64,000 nucleotides of DNA. It comes from Candidatus Celerinatantimonas neptuna. GTDB taxonomy: Bacteria; Pseudomonadota; Gammaproteobacteria; Enterobacterales; Celerinatantimonadaceae. The position numbers were made by a program, and so were the translations under genes. The notes under the pieces were generated by a model. It made no database searches and was not told where the DNA came from. It saw nothing but the letters and a program-made list of their open reading frames with translations. Every line of letters starts with the position of its first letter. The stretch's first letter is position 1. The stretch spans positions 3,659,501 to 3,723,500 of the forward strand of contig OU461276.1 in the NCBI GenBank assembly GCA_911810475.1, written 5' to 3'. Shown here one piece after another: positions 19,215 through 29,335 of this stretch.

Positions 19215-19252
19215 AAATAAAGGCCAGTACTCATAACTGGTCTTTATTTTAA
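19215..19252 (+). terminator. Rho-independent terminator after rne
   Basis: AAATAAAGGCCAGT (19215-19228) pairs with ACTGGTCTTTATTT (19236-19249), one G-T type mismatch, then T-rich DNA. Confidence 0.85.
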
Positions 19253-19697
19253 TATCTAAATTTTTCAAATACTTTTCATCTCATTTTCTGCAAATTTCAT
19301 TTCATAACTCATTTCAATATATTTCTGTGTTAAATCTTGAATTTAAGTTGCAAGATAGTGCAATTTATTAAACATCTTTATCCTTTTCTCAATATTTATA
19401 TTGATTTTTTTTAAATCGGTATGAAAGATGCTCAAAATAATATCAAGTGAACCAGTGAAAAGGCATTGACAAATCCCCCAACTAACCAAAAACTAAAATT
19501 AATGGAAAGAGTTTATAAGGACTCTTATTTGCACATTGGTAGCCGAAATCAAGATCAGAAATAAGCAGAATCACCTATTTTCTTTTAATTTTTATTGGGT
19601 TATTCGATTAATAGTCTAATCTTAAAGAAACCAACATGACAATTTTCGTTCGCCAATCTATCTAATTTCTGATAGAGACGATGTCAGGGAGAATGCT
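19253..19697 (+). other. Upstream region of the yeaG cluster
   Basis: About 445 bases, very AT-rich, no credible ORF. A TTGACA at 19466-19471 has no well-spaced -10. I looked for a sigma-54 GG-N10-GC element, since yeaGH is NtrC/sigma-54 and sigma-S controlled in E. coli, and did not find a clear one. yeaG has a GGGAG Shine-Dalgarno at the end of the region. Confidence 0.4.
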
Positions 19698-21620
19698 ATG
19701 AGCATATTCAATCATTATCTGCAGCGCTACGAACAAGCTCGTTATGAAGAGCTATCTCTAGAACAATATCTGCAACTTTGTAAAGACGATCCCAGTGTTT
19801 ATGCATCTGCTTCGGAACGACTATTGATGGCAATAGGAGAACCTGAATATATTGACACTTCGAAAGATTCCCGCCTCAGTCGAATTTTTTCTAACCGTGT
19901 TATTGCGCGCTATCCTGCCTTTGAAGATTTCTATGGCATGGAAGAAAGTATCGAACAAATAGTGTCCTATTTGAAACATTCATCACAAGGGCTTGAAGAG
20001 CAAAAACAAATTCTTTATTTACTTGGCCCCGTAGGCGGCGGGAAATCTTCTCTTGCAGAAAAATTAAAAAGCTTGATGCAAAAATGTCCTATTTATATAT
20101 TGAAAGGGTCTCCTGTCAATGATCATCCATTTGCCTTATTTGATCCTGAAGAAGATGCCGATATTTTGCAAAAAGAGTACGGAATTGCGAAACGCTATTT
20201 AAGAACAATTATGTCTCCCTGGGCTGCCAAACGGCTACATGAATTTGGTGGAGATATTACTAAGTTTAAAGTTATAAAAGTTTATCCTTCGATCCTTGAT
20301 CAAATTGCAATCGCTAAAACCGAACCGGGCGATGAAAACAATCAAGACATTTCGTCATTGGTTGGTAAAGTTGATATTCGACAATTAGAACATTTTGCTC
20401 AAAATGATGCAGATGCATACAGCTATTCCGGTGCATTATGCCTTGCGAACCAAGGGCTGATGGAATTTGTGGAAATGTTTAAAGCCCCAATCAAAGTGCT
20501 TCATCCTTTATTGACTGCAACTCAGGAAGGAAACTATAACGGGACTGAAGGATTATCAGCTCTTCCATTCTCAGGAATTATTCTTGCTCACTCCAATGAA
20601 TCAGAATGGCAGGCATTTCGGAACAATAAAAACAATGAAGCTTTTCTTGACCGTGTGTATATCGTCAAAGTGCCCTATTGCTTGAGAATTTCAGAAGAAA
20701 TTAAAATTTATCAAAAATTACTCGATAACAGTGAATTGAACAGAGCCAGTTGTGCGCCGAGTACTTTGAAATTACTGGCAGAATTTTCTGTACTTTCAAG
20801 GCTACAGGATCCAGAAAACTCTTCCGTCTATTCGAAAATGCGAGTTTATGATGGAGAGAGCCTAAAAGACACGGATCCAAAAGCAAAATCTTATCAGGAG
20901 TACCGAGATTATGCAGGCGTAGATGAAGGTATGTCAGGGCTATCAACCCGGTTTTCATTCAAAATTCTCTCCCGGGTATTTAACTTTGACACAACTGAAG
21001 TAGCCGCGAACCCTGTCCATCTATTTTATGTACTAGAAAAACGAATCGAACGAGAGCAATTTCCACAAGAAATTGCAGACCGCTACCTTGAACATCTGAA
21101 AGGTTATTTGATTCCAACCTACATTGAATTTATCGGGAAAGAGATCCAGACAGCATATTTGGAATCTTATTCGGAATACGGCCAAAATATTTTTGACCGT
21201 TATGTTACTTATGCCGATTTCTGGATACAAGATCAGGAATTCCGTGATCCAGATACAGGTCAGCTATTTGACCGGTCAGCACTTAATGCTGAATTAGAAA
21301 AAATTGAAAAACCAGCAGGAATTAGTAATCCAAAAGATTTTCGTAATGAAATAGTTAACTTTGTACTAAGAACTCGGGCAAACCATGAAGGTAAAAATCC
21401 GAATTGGACAAGTTACGAGAAACTACGCACAGTAATTGAGAAAAAAATGTTCTCTAATACTGAAGATCTATTGCCGGTGATTTCGTTTAACACGAAAACT
21501 TCAGCAGACGATCAACGCAAACATGATGATTTTGTGAACCGTATGATGGAAAAAGGCTATACCCGTAAACAAGTTAGACTTCTTTCCGAATGGTATTTAC
21601 GTGTTCGCAAATCTTCTTAG
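19698..21620 (+). CDS. yeaG: Serine protein kinase YeaG (PrkA family)
   Basis: AAA+ ATPase-linked serine kinase of the PrkA family, involved in stress and nitrogen-starvation responses in E. coli; main targets are poorly known. 640 aa (E. coli 644) and highly similar throughout. The AAA+ domain (~1-370) has the Walker A LLGPVGGGKSS near residue 112, and the PrkA kinase-like C-terminal domain follows. ATG 19698 with GGGAG. First of three co-directional genes yeaG-yeaH-ycgB, 15 bp before yeaH. Confidence 0.97.
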   Translation: MSIFNHYLQRYEQARYEELSLEQYLQLCKDDPSVYASASERLLMAIGEPEYIDTSKDSRLSRIFSNRVIARYPAFEDFYGMEESIEQIVSYLKHSSQGLEEQKQILYLLGPVGGGKSSLAEKLKSLMQKCPIYILKGSPVNDHPFALFDPEEDADILQKEYGIAKRYLRTIMSPWAAKRLHEFGGDITKFKVIKVYPSILDQIAIAKTEPGDENNQDISSLVGKVDIRQLEHFAQNDADAYSYSGALCLANQGLMEFVEMFKAPIKVLHPLLTATQEGNYNGTEGLSALPFSGIILAHSNESEWQAFRNNKNNEAFLDRVYIVKVPYCLRISEEIKIYQKLLDNSELNRASCAPSTLKLLAEFSVLSRLQDPENSSVYSKMRVYDGESLKDTDPKAKSYQEYRDYAGVDEGMSGLSTRFSFKILSRVFNFDTTEVAANPVHLFYVLEKRIEREQFPQEIADRYLEHLKGYLIPTYIEFIGKEIQTAYLESYSEYGQNIFDRYVTYADFWIQDQEFRDPDTGQLFDRSALNAELEKIEKPAGISNPKDFRNEIVNFVLRTRANHEGKNPNWTSYEKLRTVIEKKMFSNTEDLLPVISFNTKTSADDQRKHDDFVNRMMEKGYTRKQVRLLSEWYLRVRKSS

Positions 21621-21635
21621 CCATGGGGGTTGTAT

Positions 21636-22904
21636 ATGGCTCATTTTATAGACCGACGACTAAATGGCAAAAATAAAAGTGCTGTCAACAGACAGCGCTT
21701 TCTCCGCCGTTATAAACAGCAAATAAAAAAAGCTGTTACTGAGGCTGTCAATAACCGTAGTATCCAGGATTTAGATTCGGGTGAAAAGATCACCATTCCA
21801 TCAAGGGATATTACCGAGCCATTTTTCCATCAAGACGAAGGCGGAGATCGAACTCGAGTTTTACCCGGAAACGATCAATTTTCAACCGGAGATAAAATAG
21901 AACGCCCTCAAGGCGGTTCAGGAGGCGGTGCTGGAGAAGGTAATGCTAGCGATTCAGGTGAAGGAACTGATAATTTCCGGTTTGAAATATCTAAAGATGA
22001 ATATCTGGATATACTATTCAATGACCTCGAATTACCAAATCTGCAGCAAAATAGCATGGACAAAATGGTTGATTTTAAAACTGTCAGAGCAGGATTTACA
22101 AGTGAAGGAGTCCCCTCAAATATCAACATTGTACGTTCACTACAGAATTCATTGTTGCGCCGCACAGCTATGACTGCCGGGAAGAAACGACAACTAAACG
22201 AATTACAGGAAAGATACCAACAATTATTAAAAACACCAGACCTTCATCAAAAAGAACTACGGTTATTAGAAACAGAAATCAACGAACTCAAAAAACGAAT
22301 TAGCAAAGTTCCGTTTATTGATACTTTTGACTTAAAATACAATGCGTTTCAAAAACAACCCATCCCCAACTCTCAGGCTGTAATGTTTTGCCTGATGGAT
22401 GTTTCTGGTTCAATGGATCAGGCAACTAAAGATATGGCAAAAAGATTTTATCTACTGCTCTATCTATTCTTAACCCGCAATTATGAACGAATTGAAATCG
22501 TATTCATTCGACATCATACCCAAGCTAAAGAAGTTGATGAACAAGAGTTTTTTTACTCACAGGAAACAGGAGGAACAATCGTATCAAGTGCATTAAAATT
22601 AACTCAGGAAATTATTGCGGACCGCTACCCTTCTGATCAATGGAATATATATGCTGCTCAAGCATCTGATGGAGATAACTGGGCTGATGACTCCCCTATT
22701 TGCAAAAAACTACTTGATCAATCCCTACTCCCTTTAATCCGCAGTTTTTTCTATATTGAAATTACGGCTAGAGCCCACCAGACCCTCTGGAGAGAATATG
22801 AAGAATTAGCTCAAGTTCATGATAACTTTGCACTTCAACATATTCGAAAACCAGAAGATATTTATCCTGTATTTAGAGAATTTTTCAAAAAGCAAGCTGC
22901 TTGA
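21636..22904 (+). CDS. yeaH: YeaH (DUF444), vWA-domain partner of YeaG
   Basis: DUF444 protein with a von Willebrand factor A-like fold; works with YeaG in an unknown way. 422 aa from ATG 21636 ([15 protein letters not shown]), which has GGGGG upstream; a TTG at 21630 adds two residues. The MIDAS-like DVSGSM is near residue 253. A glycine-rich low-complexity segment ([12 protein letters not shown]) lies near residue 93, before the folded part. Sits between yeaG and ycgB with 15- and 10-bp gaps. Confidence 0.96.
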   Translation: MAHFIDRRLNGKNKSAVNRQRFLRRYKQQIKKAVTEAVNNRSIQDLDSGEKITIPSRDITEPFFHQDEGGDRTRVLPGNDQFSTGDKIERPQGGSGGGAGEGNASDSGEGTDNFRFEISKDEYLDILFNDLELPNLQQNSMDKMVDFKTVRAGFTSEGVPSNINIVRSLQNSLLRRTAMTAGKKRQLNELQERYQQLLKTPDLHQKELRLLETEINELKKRISKVPFIDTFDLKYNAFQKQPIPNSQAVMFCLMDVSGSMDQATKDMAKRFYLLLYLFLTRNYERIEIVFIRHHTQAKEVDEQEFFYSQETGGTIVSSALKLTQEIIADRYPSDQWNIYAAQASDGDNWADDSPICKKLLDQSLLPLIRSFFYIEITARAHQTLWREYEELAQVHDNFALQHIRKPEDIYPVFREFFKKQAA

Positions 22905-22914
22905 GGAGGTGAGA

Positions 22915-24426
22915 ATGATCACGACCAAACGCCTTGATGATGGACCAGATTGGACCTTTGACCTCATTGAAAAATACCATGAGGTTATTGCTGCAACAGC
23001 CGAAAAATTCAAGCTAAAAACATATCCTAATCAAATTGAAATTATTACGGCTGAACAGATGATGGATGCCTATTCCAGTGTAGGAATGCCGATAGGATAT
23101 AATCACTGGTCTTTCGGGAAAAAATTCATTCAAACCAGCCAAAATTATAAACGGGGGCAAATGGGTCTTGCCTATGAAATAGTCATTAATTCAAATCCAT
23201 GTATCGCTTATCTTATGGAAGAAAATACTATGCCCATGCAGGCATTAGTCATGGCCCATGCCAGCTATGGTCATAACTCTTTTTTTAGGAATAATTATTT
23301 ATTTAAAGCATGGACAGACGCAAGTTCTATCATCGATTACTTACTATTTGCGAAAAACTATATTGCAAAATGTGAAAATCGCTATGGCATTGATGCCGTT
23401 GAAGATATCTTAGATTCATGCCATGCGTTAATGAACCATGGAGTTGATCGTTATAAACGACCTGCCCCGCTTTCACTAGCCGAAGAAGAGGCTCGTCAAA
23501 AATCACGACAGGAATATATGCAAGCTCAGGTTAATGAGCTATGGCAAACGATACCGACAACATCAACAGAAAAAGAAAAGCAGGAAAAACACTTTCCTGA
23601 AGAGCCTCAGGAAAACATTCTCTATTTCCTTGAAAAAAATGCGCCTTTACTTGAAAACTGGCAAAGGGAAATCATCCGAATCGTTCGAAAAATCAGCCAA
23701 TATTTCTATCCACAACGTCAGACACAAGTGATGAATGAAGGGTGGGCAACATTTTGGCATTATACTATTTTAAACGACATGCACGAACAAGGTTATTTAT
23801 CTGACCGTTTTATGATGGAGTTTCTACATAGTCATACTAATGTCGTCGCACAACCTGCTTATAATAGCCCTTATTTTAATGGAATTAATCCATATGCACT
23901 TGGATTTACCATGATGAGGGATATAAGGAGAATATGTGAAGAACCAACTGAAGAGGATCGTTTTTGGTTCCCTGATATCGCAGGAAAAGATTGGTTAGAA
24001 ACCATACATTTCGCCATGGAAAATTTCAAAGATGAAAGTTTCATTAGCCAGTTTCTATCACCCAAGGTCATCCGGGATTTTAAATTTTTCAATCTGACTG
24101 ACCATCAAAATCAACCTTATCTTGAAGTCACCTCAATCCACAACGAATCAGGCTATCAGGCAATTCGCCAGGCCCTTTCAAATCAATATAACCTATCGAA
24201 TATCGACCCAAACATTCAGATTTATAATGTGAATATTCGAGGGGATCGTGCGATGACACTCAGATACACGCCTCACAATAATATTCCTTTAGCCAAAGGA
24301 CTCGAAGAAGTTTTAAAACATTTGCATCGATTATGGGGATTCGAGGTTAAACTTGAACAGCAAATCGCATCTGGACATGTAGAACAACTGGCTAAATGCC
24401 CAACAGAACCTGAAGCAGTCCACTAA
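22915..24426 (+). CDS. ycgB: SpoVR-family protein YcgB
   Basis: Homologue of Bacillus SpoVR (cortex-related); in Gram-negatives it is part of a stress-linked set with YeaG/YeaH, activity unknown. 503 aa (E. coli 510). Starts MITTKRLDDGPDWTFDL at ATG 22915 behind a near-perfect GAGGAGGT. An upstream reading from 22819 only overlaps yeaH. Conserved blocks: YGHNSFFRNN, NEGWATFWHY and NPYALGFTMMRDI; the histidine and glutamate residues suggest metal binding (inference). Unlike E. coli, it is directly joined to yeaGH. fadR, the E. coli downstream neighbour, is missing. Confidence 0.96.
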   Translation: MITTKRLDDGPDWTFDLIEKYHEVIAATAEKFKLKTYPNQIEIITAEQMMDAYSSVGMPIGYNHWSFGKKFIQTSQNYKRGQMGLAYEIVINSNPCIAYLMEENTMPMQALVMAHASYGHNSFFRNNYLFKAWTDASSIIDYLLFAKNYIAKCENRYGIDAVEDILDSCHALMNHGVDRYKRPAPLSLAEEEARQKSRQEYMQAQVNELWQTIPTTSTEKEKQEKHFPEEPQENILYFLEKNAPLLENWQREIIRIVRKISQYFYPQRQTQVMNEGWATFWHYTILNDMHEQGYLSDRFMMEFLHSHTNVVAQPAYNSPYFNGINPYALGFTMMRDIRRICEEPTEEDRFWFPDIAGKDWLETIHFAMENFKDESFISQFLSPKVIRDFKFFNLTDHQNQPYLEVTSIHNESGYQAIRQALSNQYNLSNIDPNIQIYNVNIRGDRAMTLRYTPHNNIPLAKGLEEVLKHLHRLWGFEVKLEQQIASGHVEQLAKCPTEPEAVH

Positions 24427-24480
24427 CAATTTGTAAAATCAACATGATAGATATCATGTAATCTGTTTTAATACAGATAA

Positions 24481-24523
24481 GGGTCTTAAAGTCTGCCTTT
24501 GGCATATATTTTAAGGCCTTTTT
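24481..24523 (+). terminator. Rho-independent terminator after ycgB
   Basis: GGTCTTAAA (24482-24490) pairs with TTTAAGGCC (24510-24518), followed by TTTTT. It ends the yeaG-yeaH-ycgB unit. Confidence 0.8.
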
Positions 24524-24612
24524 CTCTTTAAGCTAATTTTTTGAACAACTATTTCATTTAAATTAGAATATAACCTGTTGATATTTTATGGATATACTCA
24601 CTCTTGTAAGGA

Positions 24613-26217
24613 ATGCTCAAAATCATGATAAAAAATAGTACCATATCAGCTCTGACCAGGAACTTTTTAGGAACCGCTCCCAGATGGTACAAACAGGCTA
24701 TCTTAACCTTCCTAATCATTAATCCCATATTGTTCACAATTAACCCATTCGTCTCAGGATGGATATTAGTTGTTGAGTTTATTTTCACTTTATCCATGGC
24801 TCTAAAGTGCTACCCTCTGCAACCTGGAGGGTTATTAGCAATTGAAGCCATTGCAATCGGAATGACCTCACCTGCGACAGTCAAGCATGAATTAATTGCT
24901 AATTTTGAAGTGATTTTATTATTAGTTTTCATGGTCGCTGGCATCTTCTTTATGAAGCAATTACTGTTGTTCGTTTTTACAAAAATGCTTACAAGAATCA
25001 AAAGTAAAGTTGCACTTTCACTTGCATTTTGTATTGCAGCAGCTTTTTTATCTGCTTTTCTTGATGCTTTAACGGTCATTGCCGTCATCATCAGTGTTGC
25101 TGTTGGATTTTACGCTATTTATCATAAGGTTGCTTCAGGTAAGGATTTTTATGTTGAGCATGACTATACAGAAGACTCTGAGCTAAGCGACGAGTTAACA
25201 CACCAGGATCTTGAAGGCTTTCGGGCTTTTCTGCGTAGTTTGATGATGCATGCCGCAATAGGTACAGCACTCGGTGGCGTATGTACAATGGTTGGAGAAC
25301 CTCAGAACCTAATTATTGCTGAACAGGCACACTGGCATTTTGGTGAATTTTTTCTAAGAATGGCACCTGTTTCTATCCCTGTATTTTTCTGTGGATTACT
25401 CACATGTATCTTACTGGAGAAAACTGGTTGGTTTGGATATGGCGCTATTCTCCCTGAGCGCGTTCGTGTGATCATAAAAAATTATGAATCCTATGAAGAT
25501 CAACGCCGAACCAAACGAGAAAAAGTGAAGTTATTTGTTCAGGGAATCATCGCTGTTTGGCTGATTATTGGTTTGGCCTTGCACCTGGCAGCTGTTGGAC
25601 TCATTGGATTATCAGTTATCATTTTGGCAACAGCTTTTACAGGCATTATTGAAGAACACCAATTGGGACACGCTTTCGAAGAAGCTCTCCCTTTCACGGC
25701 CCTACTTGCTGTATTCTTCTCAGTCGTTGCAGTTATCATCGATTTAAACCTGTTTAAACCTGTCATTCATTGGGTCCTTGCTCAGGAGGGCCATACCCAG
25801 CTTCTTTCGTTTTATCTAGCCAATGGTATTTTATCGATGGTATCGGACAATGTCTTTGTAGGGACGGTTTACATTAATGAAGTTCGTTCTGCATTAATGG
25901 ATGCACAAATCACCAGAGATCAATTTGATATGCTGGCTGTAGCTATTAATACCGGAACAAACTTACCATCGGTCGCAACACCAAATGGGCAGGCTGCTTT
26001 TCTATTCTTGCTAACGTCCTCACTCGCCCCACTTTTGAGACTATCATACGGACGAATGGTATGGATGGCGCTACCGTACACAGTTGTCTTAATTTTTGTC
26101 GGATTAGGTTGTGTAGATTATCTATTAATGCCGTTAACTGATTTCTTCTATCATAATGGCATGCTGATTCATCATTCAGTGAAAATGGCTACTGAGGCTG
26201 CTGCACTGGTCCACTAA
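24613..26217 (+). CDS. nhaB: Na+/H+ antiporter NhaB
   Basis: Inner-membrane sodium/proton antiporter for sodium and pH homeostasis. 534 aa with about ten or more hydrophobic segments. Signatures shared with E. coli Nha[51 protein letters not shown] and [18 protein letters not shown]. Two ATGs are possible: 24613 (AAGGA very close) and 24625 (wider spacing); I keep the first. Monocistronic or with dsbB, separated from it by a terminator. Confidence 0.96.
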   Translation: MLKIMIKNSTISALTRNFLGTAPRWYKQAILTFLIINPILFTINPFVSGWILVVEFIFTLSMALKCYPLQPGGLLAIEAIAIGMTSPATVKHELIANFEVILLLVFMVAGIFFMKQLLLFVFTKMLTRIKSKVALSLAFCIAAAFLSAFLDALTVIAVIISVAVGFYAIYHKVASGKDFYVEHDYTEDSELSDELTHQDLEGFRAFLRSLMMHAAIGTALGGVCTMVGEPQNLIIAEQAHWHFGEFFLRMAPVSIPVFFCGLLTCILLEKTGWFGYGAILPERVRVIIKNYESYEDQRRTKREKVKLFVQGIIAVWLIIGLALHLAAVGLIGLSVIILATAFTGIIEEHQLGHAFEEALPFTALLAVFFSVVAVIIDLNLFKPVIHWVLAQEGHTQLLSFYLANGILSMVSDNVFVGTVYINEVRSALMDAQITRDQFDMLAVAINTGTNLPSVATPNGQAAFLFLLTSSLAPLLRLSYGRMVWMALPYTVVLIFVGLGCVDYLLMPLTDFFYHNGMLIHHSVKMATEAAALVH

Positions 26218-26226
26218 ATCTGATAT

Positions 26227-26250
26227 AAAGGGGACTATCGTCCCCTTTTT
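26227..26250 (+). terminator. Rho-independent terminator between nhaB and dsbB
   Basis: AAAGGGGAC (26227-26235), loop TATC, GTCCCCTTT (26240-26248), then TT. Compact and strong. Confidence 0.88.
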
Positions 26251-26264
26251 CCCGGAGTATCATT

Positions 26265-26774
26265 TTGATCTTTAAGCTTTTTAAAAAGTGGTCTTTTTAT
26301 CGATTACCATGGTTTATATTAGCTTTAAGCGCACTCTCATTTGAGCTGGCGGCACTATATTTCCAATATGTTAAATTACTTGAACCATGTGTCATGTGTG
26401 TGTACGAACGTACAGCGATACTTGGAATACTTATTAGTGCGCTTATCGCAATAACAGGCCCAAGAGTTCTTATCTTACGATTTATTGGAGCCATTGGCTT
26501 TTTAGCGTCAAGTAGTTGGGGGTTTGCTCTTGCCTGGCATCATACACAGTTACAATTACATCCATCGCCTTTTGCAACTTGCAGTCCATATCCTAATTTT
26601 CCGGAATGGTTAAAACTAAATCAGTGGTTTCCATTTATGTTTCAGCCACATGGTGATTGTTCAGCTGTCGTATGGAAAATGCTAAATTGGAGTATGCCAC
26701 AATGGCTAATCTTATCATTTGCTATTTACATGGTGATTGCTATCGTAATTTTAGCGGGCCAATTTAGAAAATAA
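26265..26774 (+). CDS. dsbB: Disulfide bond formation protein DsbB
   Basis: Inner-membrane quinone reductase that reoxidises DsbA. 169 aa with four transmembrane helices. Both redox pairs are present: Cys42-Val-Met-Cys45 after the first helix, and Cys106/Cys132 in the second periplasmic loop. The start is TTG 26265 with CGGAG eight bases before. nhaB-dsbB is a conserved pair. Confidence 0.96.
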   Translation: MIFKLFKKWSFYRLPWFILALSALSFELAALYFQYVKLLEPCVMCVYERTAILGILISALIAITGPRVLILRFIGAIGFLASSSWGFALAWHHTQLQLHPSPFATCSPYPNFPEWLKLNQWFPFMFQPHGDCSAVVWKMLNWSMPQWLILSFAIYMVIAIVILAGQFRK

Positions 26775-26813
26775 ACACCCCTACCCCAATAGAATTAAAG
26801 CTTTTATTTATAA

Positions 26814-26840
26814 AATCGACAGAAATATTTTCTGTCGATT
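26814..26840. terminator. Bidirectional hairpin between dsbB and ycgN
   Basis: A perfect 12-bp stem, AATCGACAGAAA (26814-26825) with TTTCTGTCGATT (26829-26840), lies between the convergent genes. Flanks are AT-rich and not a clean T-run on either side, so its efficiency is uncertain. Confidence 0.65.
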
Positions 26841-26852
26841 CAATGTCTATAT

Positions 26853-27311
26853 TTATTCACATTCATCCAATGGCCACCATGCGATGAAGTCCTGTAATTC
26901 CCCCTGAACAAATAATTCATTGATTGTTTTGCCCCGAATGGATGCACCGACTTTATGCATCATTGATTTTTTACCTTGATTAAGAAGAGGATGCCAAACA
27001 GGCAGTCGTTTTCCTTCCTTCAAACGCCGGTAGGCACAACTAGGAGGTAACCACTGAAACGATTCCAGATGACGCAGACTAATTTTCACACAATCGCTTA
27101 CTTTCTTAAATCGATTTGAATAATCATTACACTGACACGTTTTCTGATTGAGCAACTGACAACTAATATCTGTAAAATAGAGCTCATCGGTATCATCATC
27201 AATAACTTTAGCCAGACAACATTTACCGCAACCATCACATAAAGATTCCCATTCACCCTCACTCATTTCATGTAATGATTTATGTTGCCAGAATAATGGA
27301 TCGTCAGACAC
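26853..27311 (-). CDS. ycgN: YcgN family (UPF0260), cysteine-cluster protein
   Basis: Conserved protein of unknown function, 152 aa. Starts at GTG 27311 (MSDDPLFWQHKSLHEM), matching the E. coli YcgN start. A TTG at 27332 is possible. It has the cysteine cluster CDGCGKCC (~30-37) and further Cys in CQLL and CQCND, suggesting a metal or Fe-S site, and the motif WLPPSCAYR. It overlaps ycgM by 8 bp. Confidence 0.92.
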   Translation of the reverse strand: MSDDPLFWQHKSLHEMSEGEWESLCDGCGKCCLAKVIDDDTDELYFTDISCQLLNQKTCQCNDYSNRFKKVSDCVKISLRHLESFQWLPPSCAYRRLKEGKRLPVWHPLLNQGKKSMMHKVGASIRGKTINELFVQGELQDFIAWWPLDECE

Positions 27312-27972
27312 TCGCTTTAACCTCGCTCTCAATTACTAATGCGTCGTTCAAACCCAGAACTAAATGATCCCCCACGTGTAATGGGCCAACGCCTGAAGGT
27401 GTACCTGTCAGCAAAATATCACCAGGCTCTAATGTAAAACAGTGGCTGGCCTGAGATAATAATTCAACACACCCACGTAGCATATGAGTTGTTGATCCAC
27501 TTTGAACCAATTTACCATTAATACTGAGCTGTAAATTAAGATCCTGAAGGTTTTCACCCTGATAATTAAGCCATGGTCCAATCGGTGCTGAACCATCAAA
27601 TCCTTTTGCTCTTTCCCATGGGTGCCCTTTGCTCTTTAACTGAGCTTGCAAATTGCGCAACGTTAAATCTAACGCTAATGTTGTAGCAATGATGGCATTT
27701 TGGGCTTGTTCAACACTCGCATTTTTTAAACGTTCTCCAATTAACACAGCCAATTCCAATTCATGATGGCATTCACCCTGATGGGTAGGAATCGAAAATA
27801 CCGGAGAAAGAGAACAGGCAGCAGTAGAAGGCTTAATAAAAAATACAGCTTGATCAGATGACGGGCTATTCATCTCTTTTATATGGTCTGCATAATTTTG
27901 CCCGACACAAACTATCTTACCCAAAGAATAATCTAATACATTACCTAATACATCCCGATGTTGATATGTCAT
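27304..27972 (-). CDS. ycgM: Fumarylacetoacetate hydrolase-family protein YcgM
   Basis: FAH-superfamily enzyme acting on a beta-diketo/2-oxo-acid type substrate; the exact reaction of YcgM is not certain to me. 222 aa (E. coli 219). Motifs: KIVCVGQNYADHIKEM, the metal-ligand block HHELELAVLIG (~68-78), KGFDGSAPIGPW and LLTGTPSGVGPL. ATG 27972, overlapping the mltB-like gene by 4 bp. The ycgL-ycgM-ycgN order near min is as in E. coli, except for the inserted transglycosylase. Confidence 0.92.
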   Translation of the reverse strand: MTYQHRDVLGNVLDYSLGKIVCVGQNYADHIKEMNSPSSDQAVFFIKPSTAACSLSPVFSIPTHQGECHHELELAVLIGERLKNASVEQAQNAIIATTLALDLTLRNLQAQLKSKGHPWERAKGFDGSAPIGPWLNYQGENLQDLNLQLSINGKLVQSGSTTHMLRGCVELLSQASHCFTLEPGDILLTGTPSGVGPLHVGDHLVLGLNDALVIESEVKASV

Positions 27973-28979
27973 TTTTCAATAATCCTCGGATATCCAATGC
28001 GATCAGCTAATGTGCCGACAGTCACTGCAAAATAATTAGAACGGTTCCATTTTAACAAGGCTTGATAGTTTGTATAAACCAAATAAATTCTTCCATTCTT
28101 ATCATCTGGAACAACAAGTCTTGCCTTTATATCCCGGTGCGGCAAATCACTTCCGTCATATCTTCGAACCCCGAGCTTTTGCCACTTGGAAAGCAATCTA
28201 GGCGACTGGAAAGATTGATTTTTATAATTAAAATTCACTGGTATATGTACCTGACGCCCCCACGTCATATCAGAACGCCATTGCAAATGATGTAAATAAT
28301 TAGCAGCTGCCCCTAACGCATCCGGAATACTATTCCAAATATCACGTTGACCATTCCCATCTTCATCCACTGCATATTGTAAAAATGTTCCAGGCATAAA
28401 TTGCACCTGTCCCATAGCCCCTGCCCATGATCCCTTTAACATTGCCCGGGAAACATGGTCAACTTTCATCATCTTCAAAGCAGCATTAATTTGACGCCTA
28501 AAAAAATCTTCACGACGGCCTTCATAGGCAAGAGAAACCAATGATGACATAACATCATACTTTCCGGTAAATTGCCCAAAATTTGACTCGATTCCCCATA
28601 AAGCCACAATAAACCGTGGCTGAACATCGTACTTTTTTTCAAGTTTTTGCAATAACGGTAGATATTCTCTATACAAAGCTCTTGCTTTTGCAACTTTCCA
28701 CTTTGGTAAAGCCCGAGGGATATATGTATCCAGAGTCAACCGAAATTCAGGTTGATTCTTATCACTATGAACGACCTTTTTCTGAAATTTGACGTCATTA
28801 AACGCCTGCTCAACCAGTTGTTGTGAATATCCATCCTGCAATGCCTGAGTACGCAATTGCTGAACATAATGTTGGAAATCTCCGGCATGGGCTAACGAAA
28901 AGATTCCTAAAACGCTCAAACTAAAACAAAGCTTACTTTGAAGAACTATTTTTCCCTTTAAGTGCTCTATAAGCTTCAA
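27969..28979 (-). CDS. mltB: MltB-type lytic murein transglycosylase
   Basis: Cleaves peptidoglycan glycan strands to 1,6-anhydro ends (GH103/SLT_2 family). 336 aa. It has a signal sequence (FSLSVLGIFSLAHA-GD) without a lipobox, so it looks secreted into the periplasm and not lipid-anchored as E. coli MltB is. The catalytic glutamate is in LWGIESNFG near residue 128. KGSWAGAMGQVQFMPGTF is the substrate groove motif. The start is TTG 28979 with AGGAG seven bases upstream, inside the ycgL 3' end (47-bp overlap). Not at this place in E. coli; the gene symbol is by family only. Confidence 0.88.
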   Translation of the reverse strand: MKLIEHLKGKIVLQSKLCFSLSVLGIFSLAHAGDFQHYVQQLRTQALQDGYSQQLVEQAFNDVKFQKKVVHSDKNQPEFRLTLDTYIPRALPKWKVAKARALYREYLPLLQKLEKKYDVQPRFIVALWGIESNFGQFTGKYDVMSSLVSLAYEGRREDFFRRQINAALKMMKVDHVSRAMLKGSWAGAMGQVQFMPGTFLQYAVDEDGNGQRDIWNSIPDALGAAANYLHHLQWRSDMTWGRQVHIPVNFNYKNQSFQSPRLLSKWQKLGVRRYDGSDLPHRDIKARLVVPDDKNGRIYLVYTNYQALLKWNRSNYFAVTVGTLADRIGYPRIIEK

Positions 28980-29220
28980 GCTGATTCTCCTGTGAAGGGG
29001 GTAACTGTAAATAAAATCCTTGATGAATAAGTTGCTCTTTTAGATGACCTGCATCAACCATGGCCAATTTAGAATTCTCATCTAAATTTAATGACATCAC
29101 GAGTTGTCTTTCCCCGAACATCAATAATAGTTGTTCTGGAACACGACTAAAATCTCCTCGTTTTGTTATATAAAGGTAGGATTGTTCTTTTTTTAAACTT
29201 TTATAAACATAGCACAGCAT
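28933..29220 (-). CDS. ycgL: YcgL-domain protein
   Basis: Small conserved protein of unknown function, 95 aa. Family motifs: LCYVYKSLKKEQSYLYI, FSRVPEQLL and GFYLQLPP. ATG 29220. Divergent from minC (115 bp between), the same arrangement as in E. coli. Confidence 0.94.
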   Translation of the reverse strand: MLCYVYKSLKKEQSYLYITKRGDFSRVPEQLLLMFGERQLVMSLNLDENSKLAMVDAGHLKEQLIHQGFYLQLPPSQENQLEAYRALKGKNSSSK

Positions 29221-29335
29221 GATTTTATGTTCTTCCCGTTGTTTCGTCGCGCATAAATAGGCAAACTATAACAAAATTAATTTCACACCCACAATGTGTG
29301 AATGATATGACTAGAATAATAGGGTAAGTTACTCC

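Noticed and set aside
19253-19697. Sigma-54 promoter before yeaG
   Set aside because: No GG-N10-GC element with acceptable surroundings.
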